Source: a virus. Taken from it: a DNA stretch of 36,948 nt. Shown piece after piece: positions 23,997 through 32,378 of this stretch. The translations under genes were made by a program, and so were the position numbers. Position 1 is the stretch's first letter; each line of letters starts with the position of its first letter. The notes under the pieces were generated by a model. It was not told the DNA's origin and ran no database searches. It worked only from the letters and a program-made list of their open reading frames with translations. The stretch is from IMG/VR virus record IMGVR_UViG_3300030419_003272, positions 1-36,948 of that record. One strand, 5' to 3'.

Positions 23997-25032
23997 GATT
24001 GTAGTTTTAACTGATCTTCATTTACGGGCGGATTATTTGCCCGGGTATTTGAATGAGCAGGTAAAAACACTTACTAGGCTTGTAAACAAAAAGCCCCCTG
24101 ATTCTGTTGTAATCAACGGAGATATTTTTCATAGAAGAAATCCTAAAGGGGCGGAACTTCTAGCTTTTAGAAGATTGTTGGAAGGGCTTCATACTAAAAA
24201 TATTTACGTTAATCGTGGTAACCATGATACTGTAGCCAAAGATGGGAGTACAGAGACGACGCTTTCTTTATTTTCTGATATTGCTACTATTATAACTGAA
24301 ACTACTACAATTAGAATTCATGATTTAGATTTTGATTTTATCCCTCATTACGAAGATGAAAGTATTATTATTGATCATCTGAAGAGAAGTAATAATCATG
24401 TTTTTGGTCATTTTGGATTTGATGGTTGTGTTGCAAATGGGTCTTACTTGTATGAGTCCTATGTTAAAAAGCATCATTTTAAGAAAACTAAATATAGCCC
24501 CAATTTAAGGGTAGGGGATAGGTTAGTTTTTTTAGGACACATCCATAAACCGAAGGTGTATAATGATTCCATATTTGTTCTAGGTACTCAGTATTCTACT
24601 ACCTTTGGGGAAGCAAACGCTAAGAAATATATCCATGAGCTTATTATTAGGGATAGTAAAGTTGAGGTTGTTAGAAAGCCTATAAATTTTGGTATACGGC
24701 ATATTGTTACTACTTTAGATCGGTTGGAATCTGATGCTAAGAAATATAGGTTCGACTCCTTTTATACAATACTTCGTATTAAAATGGATACACTAGATGA
24801 GGGCACTGAAAAAGATCTTACAGAAACACTTTTGAATAAGTATAATGTAAAACATATAGAGTTTGTGTTTGATGATGTTCTGCCTAAGTATGAAGCGTCT
24901 CATGTGGATTATGATTCTCTTTTAACCGTAGACGAAAGTATCATACATGAGTATATTGATAATGCTAATACTATATTTTCAAAACCTGATTTATTGAAAG
25001 CGCTAGAGGAAATTAAACTGTATGAAACTTAA
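23959..25032 (+). CDS. 47: Recombination nuclease subunit, T4 gp47 / SbcD / Mre11 family
   Basis: The 357-residue protein is a calcineurin-like phosphoesterase with all Mre11 motifs: TDLHL (Asp19, His21), NGDIFHRR (Asp55), RGNHD (Asn88, His89), GHFGFDG (His151) and LGHIHKP (His194, His196). T4 gp47 has 339 residues. It forms the nuclease with gp46 that trims DNA ends for recombination-dependent replication and degrades host DNA. The start at 23959 has a GGAAG upstream and overlaps the polymerase gene; a later ATG at 23989 also precedes all motifs but has no ribosome site. The end overlaps gp46 by 11 bases. Confidence 0.93.
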   Translation: MAMKFNHSSKMHRIVVLTDLHLRADYLPGYLNEQVKTLTRLVNKKPPDSVVINGDIFHRRNPKGAELLAFRRLLEGLHTKNIYVNRGNHDTVAKDGSTETTLSLFSDIATIITETTTIRIHDLDFDFIPHYEDESIIIDHLKRSNNHVFGHFGFDGCVANGSYLYESYVKKHHFKKTKYSPNLRVGDRLVFLGHIHKPKVYNDSIFVLGTQYSTTFGEANAKKYIHELIIRDSKVEVVRKPINFGIRHIVTTLDRLESDAKKYRFDSFYTILRIKMDTLDEGTEKDLTETLLNKYNVKHIEFVFDDVLPKYEASHVDYDSLLTVDESIIHEYIDNANTIFSKPDLLKALEEIKLYET

Positions 25033-26635
25033 TAGAATTCATATTGAAAACTTTTTATCAATCAAAAACGCTGAGATTGATTTTGAAGATTTTTCAGATT
25101 TAGTTCGTGTGGTTGGTGTCAATACGGATACTAGCCCAACCTCTTCCAATGGCGCGGGTAAGAGTTCTGTTATTGAAGCTATTGCGTTTGCGTTGTTTGG
25201 TAAGACTATAAGAAAAACTACTGAGAAGAGTATAAGAAATCTTCATAGCACTGGTAAGTGCAAAGTGACGCTTGTAGTAAACGATAATGTAGTTATTGAA
25301 CGTACAAAAAAACCCCCTATGTTAAAAGTAACAGTTGATGGGGAAAAATGTACAAAGGAAGGTATATCTCAAACACAGAAGTATTTAGAATCTATCTTGA
25401 ATACTAATTCTTCTGTGTTTTTAGCATCTATAATCTTTGGGCAAGGCAACGCAACAAATTTTCTTACAGCGTCCCCTGATGAAAAGAGGACAATTATACA
25501 AAACTTTTTGTCTGTGTCTGAGTTGTTTGAAAATAGAAATAAAATTAAAGCTTTAAAGTCCCATCATAATAATGCAAAAAAAGTGAGTAGTACTTTATTA
25601 GATGAATCAAATTCTAAATTATCAGATTTAGTTAAGCGGCAGAAAGAACTTATAAAGTTATGTAAAGAAGCCGATTCTTTTTTAAGTTCTGAAAAAGCTG
25701 CGTTCATACGTAATCATACAGTTTCTGAGATTCAAGAACTGGAAAGAAAGCACCATAAACTGGAGATTGAGAGGACTGAGGAAGACCTTAAAGTTTATGA
25801 ACAATCTGGAATACTAAGGAGAGCTTCAGAAAGAGTCAAAAAACTTAAAGGAGCCGAGTGTGAGCACTGCGGTAAAGTTTCCCAAAAATCTTATGAGCTT
25901 ATACAGGAAGATAAAAAAGTCATAGAGTTATGCAAAGAGAATATCGAGGATGCTAAAGATCGAGTGAAGAGATTAGATAAGGATTTAGAAGCAACTGATA
26001 TTCCAATAACACTACAAGATTTTGAATTAGTTGAAAAAGTCAAAACTTTTGAAGCTGAACTAGCTGTAGTTAATAAGCATATTGAAGAACAAAAATCAAT
26101 TTGTGAGAGTAGATTAAGTGAGATGGGCTTGGCTACAAAGGGATATGACCTAATGAGGTTTTGGGAGACTGCGTTCTCAGAACAGGGTTTAGTCAAATAC
26201 GTTATTCGTAATATTTTATCTTTCTTTAACGAACGGTCTAATTACTATTTGGGGTTTCTGACTAAGGGTATTTTTTCAATCGAATTTGATGACAGTTTAC
26301 ATGACACTATTTTAAATAGAGGGAAGCCCGCGTTTTTTGATACCTTGTCAGGAGGGGAAAAGAAGAAACTTTCTTTATCGGTAATGCTAGCTCTTAACGA
26401 CTTGTTATTGCTTACTGGGAAAGATCGTTCCAATGTCGTCTTTTTTGATGAGATCGCAGATTCTTTAGACGAAGAGGGGATACGTGGTCTTTATGAGTTA
26501 ATCGTACAGATCACCGAAAATAAAAGGTTATTTATTATTACCCATAACGACTATTTAACGTCTTTGATAGAGGACTGGGCTGACGTTCTGGAGGTCAGGA
26601 AAAAAGATCATATTACCACGGTTAAAAAGTTATAA
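25022..26635 (+). CDS. 46: Recombination ATPase subunit, T4 gp46 / SbcC / Rad50 family
   Basis: The 537-residue protein (T4 gp46: 560) has the split ABC ATPase of Rad50. Walker A SSNGAGKSS lies at 41-49. A long coiled coil follows (about 170-370) with the zinc hook CEHC (Cys280, Cys283) at its turn. The ABC signature LSGGEKK starts at 442, and Walker B FFDEIAD has Asp476 and Glu477, followed by a D-loop DSLDEEG. It partners gp47, and the overlap of the two genes points to coupled translation in a fixed ratio. The stop overlaps the next start (TAATG). Confidence 0.94.
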   Translation: MKLNRIHIENFLSIKNAEIDFEDFSDLVRVVGVNTDTSPTSSNGAGKSSVIEAIAFALFGKTIRKTTEKSIRNLHSTGKCKVTLVVNDNVVIERTKKPPMLKVTVDGEKCTKEGISQTQKYLESILNTNSSVFLASIIFGQGNATNFLTASPDEKRTIIQNFLSVSELFENRNKIKALKSHHNNAKKVSSTLLDESNSKLSDLVKRQKELIKLCKEADSFLSSEKAAFIRNHTVSEIQELERKHHKLEIERTEEDLKVYEQSGILRRASERVKKLKGAECEHCGKVSQKSYELIQEDKKVIELCKENIEDAKDRVKRLDKDLEATDIPITLQDFELVEKVKTFEAELAVVNKHIEEQKSICESRLSEMGLATKGYDLMRFWETAFSEQGLVKYVIRNILSFFNERSNYYLGFLTKGIFSIEFDDSLHDTILNRGKPAFFDTLSGGEKKKLSLSVMLALNDLLLLTGKDRSNVVFFDEIADSLDEEGIRGLYELIVQITENKRLFIITHNDYLTSLIEDWADVLEVRKKDHITTVKKL

Positions 26636-27099
26636 TGCCTACTTATGTTCATGTATGTGAGAACTGCGGACCTTTCGAGGTCACAACCGGCACCATCGGC
26701 CAGTATATGGAATTGATAGAAGAGCATCCCAAATCAGAAGATGGGGGTAGTGGCCAGCTTCCTTGTGAAGGCTGTGGTGATCTATCTCCGCGAGTGTATA
26801 CATCTACCAGCTTCATTGTGAAAGGAGGGTTTAACCATCAATACAATCCAAGTTACCGCGCGGGAGCAGAGGAAGAATGGATTAGAAATGAAATTCACAA
26901 TACCAAGAAAGTGCATAACGCTGAAGTAGGTAGAAAACATAGACCTTATTCAGGGTATACTTTAAAGGACCCTGAAAAGGCGGGGTTTAAGAAAGTAAGT
27001 AAAGATGTTGCAGTTCAACGAGCAGAGGCTGCTAAAAAAAGTTTGGGTGACGCTACCCAAAAAGTGGAACAAGCTAGAAAAAGGAAAGGAAACCTATAA
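26635..27099 (+). CDS. FmdB-type zinc-ribbon protein
   Basis: The 154-residue protein opens with MPTYVHVCENCGPFE and has a second CxxC (CEGCG, about 44-48), followed by a Ser/Thr-rich VYTSTSF stretch. This is the CxxC-CxxC-SSSS layout of FmdB-family putative regulators. The rest is helical and strongly charged (many Lys, Arg and Ala). It is joined by TAATG junctions to gp46 on one side and dUTPase on the other, so it is made with the recombination and nucleotide genes. A nucleic-acid-binding or regulatory role is likely but unproved. Confidence 0.72.
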   Translation: MPTYVHVCENCGPFEVTTGTIGQYMELIEEHPKSEDGGSGQLPCEGCGDLSPRVYTSTSFIVKGGFNHQYNPSYRAGAEEEWIRNEIHNTKKVHNAEVGRKHRPYSGYTLKDPEKAGFKKVSKDVAVQRAEAAKKSLGDATQKVEQARKRKGNL

Positions 27100-27563
27100 T
27101 GCCCGAAGTTAAGATTTTAAATTTATCTCCGAACCCAGACCCTGCGTATGAAACTACAGGATCTGCTGGGTTTGATCTGGCTGTCTCTAGGAGAGTTGTT
27201 CTAGGTCCACAAACCTCTGCTCTTCTGCCTACTGGGCTCCGAATGGTAATCCCAGAGGGGTTTGAAGGGCAAATACGTTTAAGAAGCTCGATGTATAAAA
27301 GGGGCATTGTGATGCCTAATGCCCCAGGTACTATTGATTCTGACTACAGGGGCGAGATTTTTATCGCTGTACGTAATATGTATCAGAACAATGATGTTTT
27401 GTTTAATGCGGGGGATAGAATAGCTCAAATGGTAATCAATGAGGTGCCAAAAACGGTTATTACCTCTGTCAGTCCCGACGAGTTCGCTGCTTATGAAGCG
27501 ACCGATAGGGGGGCTGGAGGTTTCGGAAGTACTGGGTCAGGAATGAAGTCAGAAGGTCTATAA
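27099..27563 (+). CDS. dut: dUTPase (dUTP diphosphatase)
   Basis: The 154-residue enzyme removes dUTP and gives dUMP for ThyX. All five trimeric dUTPase motifs are visible: GSAGFDLAV (21-29), RLRSSMYKRG (motif 2), APGTIDSDYRGEI (motif 3 with the substrate-positioning Asp), GDRIAQMV (motif 4) and a C-terminal RGAGGFGSTG (motif 5). Motif 1 has Ser in place of the first Asp of DAGxDL. Length is typical. The gene is embedded between the zinc-ribbon and helicase genes in the replication cluster. Confidence 0.95.
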   Translation: MPEVKILNLSPNPDPAYETTGSAGFDLAVSRRVVLGPQTSALLPTGLRMVIPEGFEGQIRLRSSMYKRGIVMPNAPGTIDSDYRGEIFIAVRNMYQNNDVLFNAGDRIAQMVINEVPKTVITSVSPDEFAAYEATDRGAGGFGSTGSGMKSEGL

Positions 27564-27569
27564 TAAGCC

Positions 27570-28868
27570 GTGGCATACAAATTCCAAGACTCCATACAGC
27601 GGGGTATAGTTTATCTGGCTAAGTCTGATGAGGCGTTTCTCCTCCAGATTATGCCCATGGTAAAAGATGAATACTTCGAGTTCCCGTCCCATCAGAAGAT
27701 GTATTCTGTCATTGTGCAGTTTTTTCTTACCTATAAGAAACTGCCGACAGATGACCAGCTTCTTGAAGAAACCAAAAAGATCATGGCTTCTAACGAGCTT
27801 TTTGGGGATTACAGGGATGAATTAGACGTTATAAACTGTTTAGATGAGAAGTCTATAGATAACCAAGAATATTACTTGGATTTGGTAGAGGAGTTTGCGA
27901 AAGAGCAGGCTGTAAAGGATGCTATTCTTAAGTCTGTCGATCATTTAAAGAAAAAGAATTTTGGAGCCATCGAGGATGAAGTCCGTAATGCTTTTTCTGT
28001 TAATCGTAATGTTGATCTAGGTACTGATTACTTCTCTGGTATCAGAGAACGGTGGGACAGGCTTAATAGTGCTTCTTTGGAGCCGAAGTTTAGAACACCT
28101 TTTGAAACTTTGAATGACGCCCTGGAGGGGGGTTTGGCCCACAAAGAAATGGCTATGGTAGTAGCTCCACCGGGAGTGGGTAAGTCCTTGTTTCTTGCCA
28201 ATCAAGCTGCTAGGTCGGTCTTAGACGGTCACAATGTTCTTTATATCTCTTTGGAAATGGCGGAAGACAGAGTAGCCCAAAGAATGGATAGTATTTTTAC
28301 TAGAATCCAGCAAAAGGAACTTTCTAATCGCGTTGATGATATTGAAGAGAGGTTAGATATAATTTCTAAACAATGGGAAAAGCGCGGCAAGTTAATGGTG
28401 AAAGAGTTTCCTACTAAGAGGCTTTCCGTTACTGGTCTTAGAGCGTTCCTTAATCAGTTAAAAAATTATGAAGACTTTACTCCAGACGTTTTAATTATTG
28501 ATTACCTTGAGTTGATGAAGACTGAGCGTGATATGGCTGAATATCAAGGTCAGGAGCGCTTAGCCCAAGAACTCAGGGGGGTGGCTAGTGAGTATGAGTG
28601 TTTGGTGTGGACGGCAACGCAAACTAACCGTGAAGGTAAGAAGGTAAATATTATTACAGATGCGGAGCTTGCAGATTCATACGGCAAGATTCGTGTTTGT
28701 GACCTGGTATTTTCCATTAATCAAAGTGAGCAAGAGTTTGATAGTGGTAACGCTAGGTTATATTTAATGAAATCACGTAATGGTCGTGCTAGGTTCATTG
28801 TCCCAGTGGGGATTGACTATACACGATTGGTGGTTAGCCAATCTAAATCTAATGACTCCGAAGACTAA
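27570..28868 (+). CDS. Replicative DNA helicase, DnaB / T4 gp41 type
   Basis: The 432-residue protein starts at a GTG six bases after the dUTPase stop. The N-terminal about 150 residues are helical, like the DnaB N-domain that binds primase. The RecA-like domain has Walker A APPGVGKS (199-206), a DnaB-type ISLEMAEDRVAQRM, Walker B LIIDYLELM with Asp311, a QTNREGK segment and a C-terminal KSRNGRARF, all typical of DnaB family hexamers. T4 gp41 has 475 residues. No primase gene is recognised in the window. The end overlaps the next gene by 17 bases. Confidence 0.92.
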   Translation: MAYKFQDSIQRGIVYLAKSDEAFLLQIMPMVKDEYFEFPSHQKMYSVIVQFFLTYKKLPTDDQLLEETKKIMASNELFGDYRDELDVINCLDEKSIDNQEYYLDLVEEFAKEQAVKDAILKSVDHLKKKNFGAIEDEVRNAFSVNRNVDLGTDYFSGIRERWDRLNSASLEPKFRTPFETLNDALEGGLAHKEMAMVVAPPGVGKSLFLANQAARSVLDGHNVLYISLEMAEDRVAQRMDSIFTRIQQKELSNRVDDIEERLDIISKQWEKRGKLMVKEFPTKRLSVTGLRAFLNQLKNYEDFTPDVLIIDYLELMKTERDMAEYQGQERLAQELRGVASEYECLVWTATQTNREGKKVNIITDAELADSYGKIRVCDLVFSINQSEQEFDSGNARLYLMKSRNGRARFIVPVGIDYTRLVVSQSKSNDSED

Positions 28869-29196
28869 GTTGCCTAAACACCCGCTAACATTAAATGTGG
28901 GCCATAAAACGTATTCTATTATACAGAAATCGTTATCCAAAGATAATCTTTATGGGTGTGTAGAGTTTACTAAGAACTCTATAACGATTGATCCAAATCA
29001 ATCTTTGGAGGATTATAAATCTACTTTATTACATGAAATTACTCATGTGGGTTTTGATTTATTTGGGCTGGGTGATGATGATGAGATGCCAAATCAGATG
29101 GGCAATGAGTTCCTTACCTCGGTAACTTCTAATATGTTTATTTTACTAGCAGCATTAAATCCAGAACTCTTTTCTTTTATTTTAAGCAATGAATGA
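28852..29196 (+). CDS. Small HEITH metallopeptidase-like protein
   Basis: I choose the ATG at 28852 (114 residues), inside the end of the helicase gene. The protein has a clear zincin motif LLHEITHVGFDLFG (His61, Glu62, His65) in a helix, with Glu86 in a following helix as a possible third ligand. That makes a compact zinc-peptidase-like fold, similar to short HExxH proteins of other phages. No signal peptide. The substrate is unknown; it sits between helicase and UvsY-like genes, so a role during replication or host takeover is possible. Confidence 0.68.
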   Translation: MTPKTKLPKHPLTLNVGHKTYSIIQKSLSKDNLYGCVEFTKNSITIDPNQSLEDYKSTLLHEITHVGFDLFGLGDDDEMPNQMGNEFLTSVTSNMFILLAALNPELFSFILSNE

Positions 29197-29641
29197 CATA
29201 GAAAAAACATACTTTAATTTGGAAGACACCTACCTTGATATTACCAAAAATTATTTAAAGGTAGACGAAAGCAATGTTGATACTGCTTTGTTTCAACATA
29301 CAGGAGTGTACTCGTTTTTTGGGGCTGTATTAGCTTATGCAAAACGGGAGTTAGATAGAGCTTCAAACAATAAAGACAGGGAGGAAGCGGTTGTACGCGA
29401 GGCCAGAAGGTCTGAGTTAGTAGCGTCGGGTAAGAAGGCTACTGATCGTGCTTTGGATGCATATGTTAAAACTGTTTCGTCAGTACAGGAACAAGAAAAT
29501 AGACTTGAAGTATGCACACACAGGTATAACCTTGCTAAGAATATTGTTAATTCTCTAGATCATCAAAAGGATATGCTGGTACAAATTTCTGCTAATAAGA
29601 GGGCGGAATCAAAGCTAATTAGCGATAATTTCGGTAGCTAG
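29189..29641 (+). CDS. UvsY-like recombination mediator (tentative)
   Basis: The 150-residue product is almost entirely helical and charged. Its layout (helix with VYSFFGAVLAYAKREL, then a long charged helix, then ALDAYVKTVSS, then a final helix with LDHQKDMLVQISANKRAE) resembles phage proteins I have seen described as UvsY-like mediators, which load UvsX recombinase on SSB-covered DNA. T4 UvsY has 137 residues. The next gene is the SSB and UvsX is encoded 4 kb downstream, so the partner set is present. No sequence motif is decisive. It overlaps the preceding gene by eight bases. Confidence 0.5.
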   Translation: MNDIEKTYFNLEDTYLDITKNYLKVDESNVDTALFQHTGVYSFFGAVLAYAKRELDRASNNKDREEAVVREARRSELVASGKKATDRALDAYVKTVSSVQEQENRLEVCTHRYNLAKNIVNSLDHQKDMLVQISANKRAESKLISDNFGS

Positions 29642-29652
29642 ATGACTATTAT

Positions 29653-29697
29653 AACTGGTAAGTAAGAGGCTTACATCAACAGATTAACAGGTAATAA
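29653..29697 (+). promoter_or_regulatory. SSB leader with repeats and small hairpin
   Basis: The 58-base gap before the SSB gene holds AACTGGTAAGTAA (29653-29665) and AACAGGTAATAA (29686-29697), an imperfect direct repeat, and the short hairpin GTAAG-AGG-CTTAC (29662-29674). In T4, gp32 represses its own mRNA through its leader; an analogous site is possible but unproved. The second repeat contains the Shine-Dalgarno AGG. Confidence 0.3.
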
Positions 29698-29699
29698 CT

Positions 29700-30461
29700 A
29701 TGGTAAACTTAGAAGAACTGCGGAAGAAGTATGACGCTATTCAAAAAGCGCAAAGTGGCGGTGGGGGGGATAATGATTTCCTCAAAAAGTTTTTTATGAT
29801 GGAAGAGGGCACTTCCGTTGTTCGTGTACTACCTTCAGTAGAAGGGTCTGAGAATGAGTTTTATTCTGAGACTGCTATTCACCGAATCAACGATAAGAAC
29901 TATCATTGTCCTCGCGTAAAGGGACATGATTGTCCTGTATGTGATCTTTATTATCGTTTGTGGAAGGTCGAAGGTCCTATGAGGGAAGAAGCTCAGGATC
30001 TAGCTCGTCAGATTAAGCCTCGCAAGCGCTACTATATGAATGTTGTTGATAGGCGTGATGACAGCGTAAAGATTCTTTCTATGGGTATGAAGCTATTTGG
30101 AAAGATCTTGGACTGTTTCTTTGATGAGGACTATGGGGATATCACTAACCTTAAAGAGGGTTGGGATTTTAAGATTGTAAAGGATACTCAAGGGCAATGG
30201 CCTAGCTACGACAAGTCTTCCCCAAAGCCAAAGCAAAGCGCTGCGGGTTCTGAGAAGCAGGTTGCTGAGTGGATGGATGAACTCCACGATATTCATGGTC
30301 TTGTTAAGTTCCCTACTTATGATGAACTAAAGGGGCTGGCCATGGAGATGGAAAGTCTTGTTATGGGCACTCCCAGTAGAAGTGCGCCTAAGGAGACACC
30401 TGAATCAAATGAAAGTGATGATGATTATATCGCTCACTTAAAAAGCTTGAAAGCTGATTAA
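29700..30461 (+). CDS. 32: Single-stranded DNA-binding protein, T4 gp32-like
   Basis: The 253-residue protein (T4 gp32: 301) has a basic N-terminal segment. A zinc-binding core follows, with His61 or His69, Cys70, Cys78 and Cys81 (HCPRVKGHDCPVCDLYYRLW), matching the His-Cys-Cys-Cys ligand order of gp32. The rest is an OB-like domain, and the C-terminus is acidic (ESNESDDDY), which in gp32 recruits replication partners. It would coat single-stranded DNA and work with the UvsY-like protein, UvsX and the helicase. The gene has its own leader and is followed by a terminator, so it may be strongly and separately expressed. Confidence 0.88.
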   Translation: MVNLEELRKKYDAIQKAQSGGGGDNDFLKKFFMMEEGTSVVRVLPSVEGSENEFYSETAIHRINDKNYHCPRVKGHDCPVCDLYYRLWKVEGPMREEAQDLARQIKPRKRYYMNVVDRRDDSVKILSMGMKLFGKILDCFFDEDYGDITNLKEGWDFKIVKDTQGQWPSYDKSSPKPKQSAAGSEKQVAEWMDELHDIHGLVKFPTYDELKGLAMEMESLVMGTPSRSAPKETPESNESDDDYIAHLKSLKAD

Positions 30462-30491
30462 TTTTTTTCGTAGAAAATATATAATTTTATA

Positions 30492-30527
30492 GGGTGTTAT
30501 GTCTTTTATGACATAGCACCCTTTTTT
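30492..30527 (+). terminator. Rho-independent terminator after SSB gene, abutting next start
   Basis: A 12-bp stem with one G-T pair (GGGTGTTATGTC at 30492-30503 with GACATAGCACCC at 30510-30521), loop TTTTAT and six Ts (30522-30527). The next ATG is at 30531, three bases after the T-run, with no Shine-Dalgarno between. AT-rich TATATAATTTTATA lies just upstream. Confidence 0.9.
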
Positions 30528-30530
30528 AAT

Positions 30531-31160
30531 ATGGCATCCCCCAGATTTAGTGTAATAGTACCTCATTATCAAGGGTCTGTAACTCATAAAGATTTTCTTC
30601 GAGGTATTGATAGCCTTAAGGCTCAGACATTTCAAGATTTTGAAATTTTATGTTATCATGATGGACCTTTGTTGGAAGATAAGAAGTTACCTATTGATGT
30701 GGTTTGTACCAATAAAAGGTATAATGATTGGGGGCATTCTTTGAGGGATATAGGGATTCGGCGGGCTAAAGGGGAGTACATTATTCACTTTAATCCTGAT
30801 AACATATTATACGAAAACGCTTTAGAAGTTTTGAGCAACCATACTGACCCTATTATTATTTTTCAACTGAAGATGAAGGGTTTTATTGAATTTCATATGA
30901 ATGGGAAGCACTTTAGAGGTTATGATTATCTGGATGAGGAAAAAACTAAAAGAAATTATAGTACTTCAGTTGTTTTGACGGGGGAGCCCCCCGTTTGGGG
31001 AAATATAGATGCTATGCAACTTGTAATGAAGCGTAAGAAATGGTTAAAGTATGGGGGGTGGTATGACAAAAGGAAGACTAGCGACGGGTATATGTATCAG
31101 CGTTTTTGCAAAGATACTCCTCCGCGATATGTACGTGTTGTTCTAGGAGAGCATTACTAA
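30531..31160 (+). CDS. Family 2 glycosyltransferase
   Basis: The 209-residue protein has a GT-A fold of family GT2. It opens FSVIVPHYQGS (6-16), continues SLKAQTFQDFEILCYHDG (28-45), then RAKGEYIIHFNPDN with the DxD-like metal site around Asn88-Asp90. It lacks a membrane anchor and is shorter than many GT2 enzymes. It is the first of three consecutive sugar-transfer genes. Possible substrates are phage DNA bases, virion proteins or host surface glycans; the sequence does not tell. The stop overlaps the next start. Translation start is odd because the terminator ends three bases before it. Confidence 0.82.
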   Translation: MASPRFSVIVPHYQGSVTHKDFLRGIDSLKAQTFQDFEILCYHDGPLLEDKKLPIDVVCTNKRYNDWGHSLRDIGIRRAKGEYIIHFNPDNILYENALEVLSNHTDPIIIFQLKMKGFIEFHMNGKHFRGYDYLDEEKTKRNYSTSVVLTGEPPVWGNIDAMQLVMKRKKWLKYGGWYDKRKTSDGYMYQRFCKDTPPRYVRVVLGEHY

Positions 31161-32374
31161 TGAAGAAGAAACTAAAAATCTTAGCCTGTCCGGCCAATGA
31201 GGGTGGTTGTGCCTACTATAGAGTTATATTGCCTGCTAACAAACTACAGCAACTCCACCCGGATGAAGTAGAGGTGCGGTTGGACCTAAACCCTCTCGGG
31301 TGGGATAAGGAAGAGATGGAACGCCAACAAAAGAAACCCTTAATTCTTCCAGAGTATACAGGGGAAAACTTAGAGTGGGCGGATGTTGTATTTCATCAAA
31401 ATATTCATAACTTTGGAGGAGAGTATACTTTTGAGCTTATGAGACGGGCTGCGGAGATGAATAAGCTAACGCATTATGATAATGATGACTTGGTCACTGA
31501 CTTGTACCAAGGGCACAGGTTACATGGTACGTATGAGCACCATAAGCTAGGAGACTTAGTAAAACAAATTTATTCGTTTGTTGATATTGTATCTGTGACT
31601 CAACGTAAGTTTGCAGAACGTATTGCTCCTTATGTTGGTCGTGCGTTAGTGATAATAAAAAATGCCATTGATTATGACTTAGATTGCTGGAATCAACCTA
31701 AGCTGCCTGCCCCAAGAAAAGGAAAAACTTGTCGTGTTGGATGGGTAGGAGGGATTCATCATGAGGAAGATGTAAAGGAGTTTCCTGGGGTTGCAATGGT
31801 TGTGAATTCTCGTGTGGGTCCTGAGAATATTCATTGGGGTTGGTACGGCAGACCTCCTATGCCGATGAAAGATGGGAAACCTGACCCGGATTGGCAGCAA
31901 GATGTGTGGGATAATTACCAAAAGTACTTATCTAAAGGGATAAGGCATAAGAATTTCCAAGTATACCCCGCCTTACCTGCTGAACATTACGGTAAGATGT
32001 ACACTAATATTGATCTTGCGATAGCTCCCCTTCAGTTTAATAACTTCAACGATTCTAAGTCTGAGATCAAGGTTGCGGAGTGTGGTAGGTATGGAGTACC
32101 TCTTATCGCCACAAACTGTGGGTGTTATGATGAAACCATTGTTAACGGCGAGACTGGCTATCTGATCGACCCAGAAAATTCTGTTAGTGAGTGGGTATCG
32201 CGTATTTCAAAAGTAGTTAAGGATCGTAAGCATCGTGAGGAGATGGGTCGTAACCTTAAAGCAATCACGGATAAACACTTTGATATTAACAAGAATGTTT
32301 ATGGGCGCGTAGAATTGTATAATGAAGTTCTAAATGCGAAAAGCCAGGCGCTTATATCTAAAAACCCTAACTAA
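31160..32374 (+). CDS. GT-B glycosyltransferase (GT4/GT1-like)
   Basis: I choose the ATG at 31160 (404 residues), ten bases after AGGAG (31145-31149) and overlapping the previous stop. The N-terminus ILACPANEGGCAYYRVILPANKL has the Gly-rich acceptor-domain loop. The C-terminal domain has SEIKVAECGRYGVPLIATN and then NGETGYLIDP, the usual nucleotide-sugar-binding block of GT-B retaining enzymes, although the classic E-x7-E reads E...E with a small change. The central segment DVVFHQNIHN and the NNFNDSK before the block are consistent. Part of the three-gene sugar cluster. Confidence 0.82.
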   Translation: MKKKLKILACPANEGGCAYYRVILPANKLQQLHPDEVEVRLDLNPLGWDKEEMERQQKKPLILPEYTGENLEWADVVFHQNIHNFGGEYTFELMRRAAEMNKLTHYDNDDLVTDLYQGHRLHGTYEHHKLGDLVKQIYSFVDIVSVTQRKFAERIAPYVGRALVIIKNAIDYDLDCWNQPKLPAPRKGKTCRVGWVGGIHHEEDVKEFPGVAMVVNSRVGPENIHWGWYGRPPMPMKDGKPDPDWQQDVWDNYQKYLSKGIRHKNFQVYPALPAEHYGKMYTNIDLAIAPLQFNNFNDSKSEIKVAECGRYGVPLIATNCGCYDETIVNGETGYLIDPENSVSEWVSRISKVVKDRKHREEMGRNLKAITDKHFDINKNVYGRVELYNEVLNAKSQALISKNPN

Positions 32375-32378
32375 TCAT

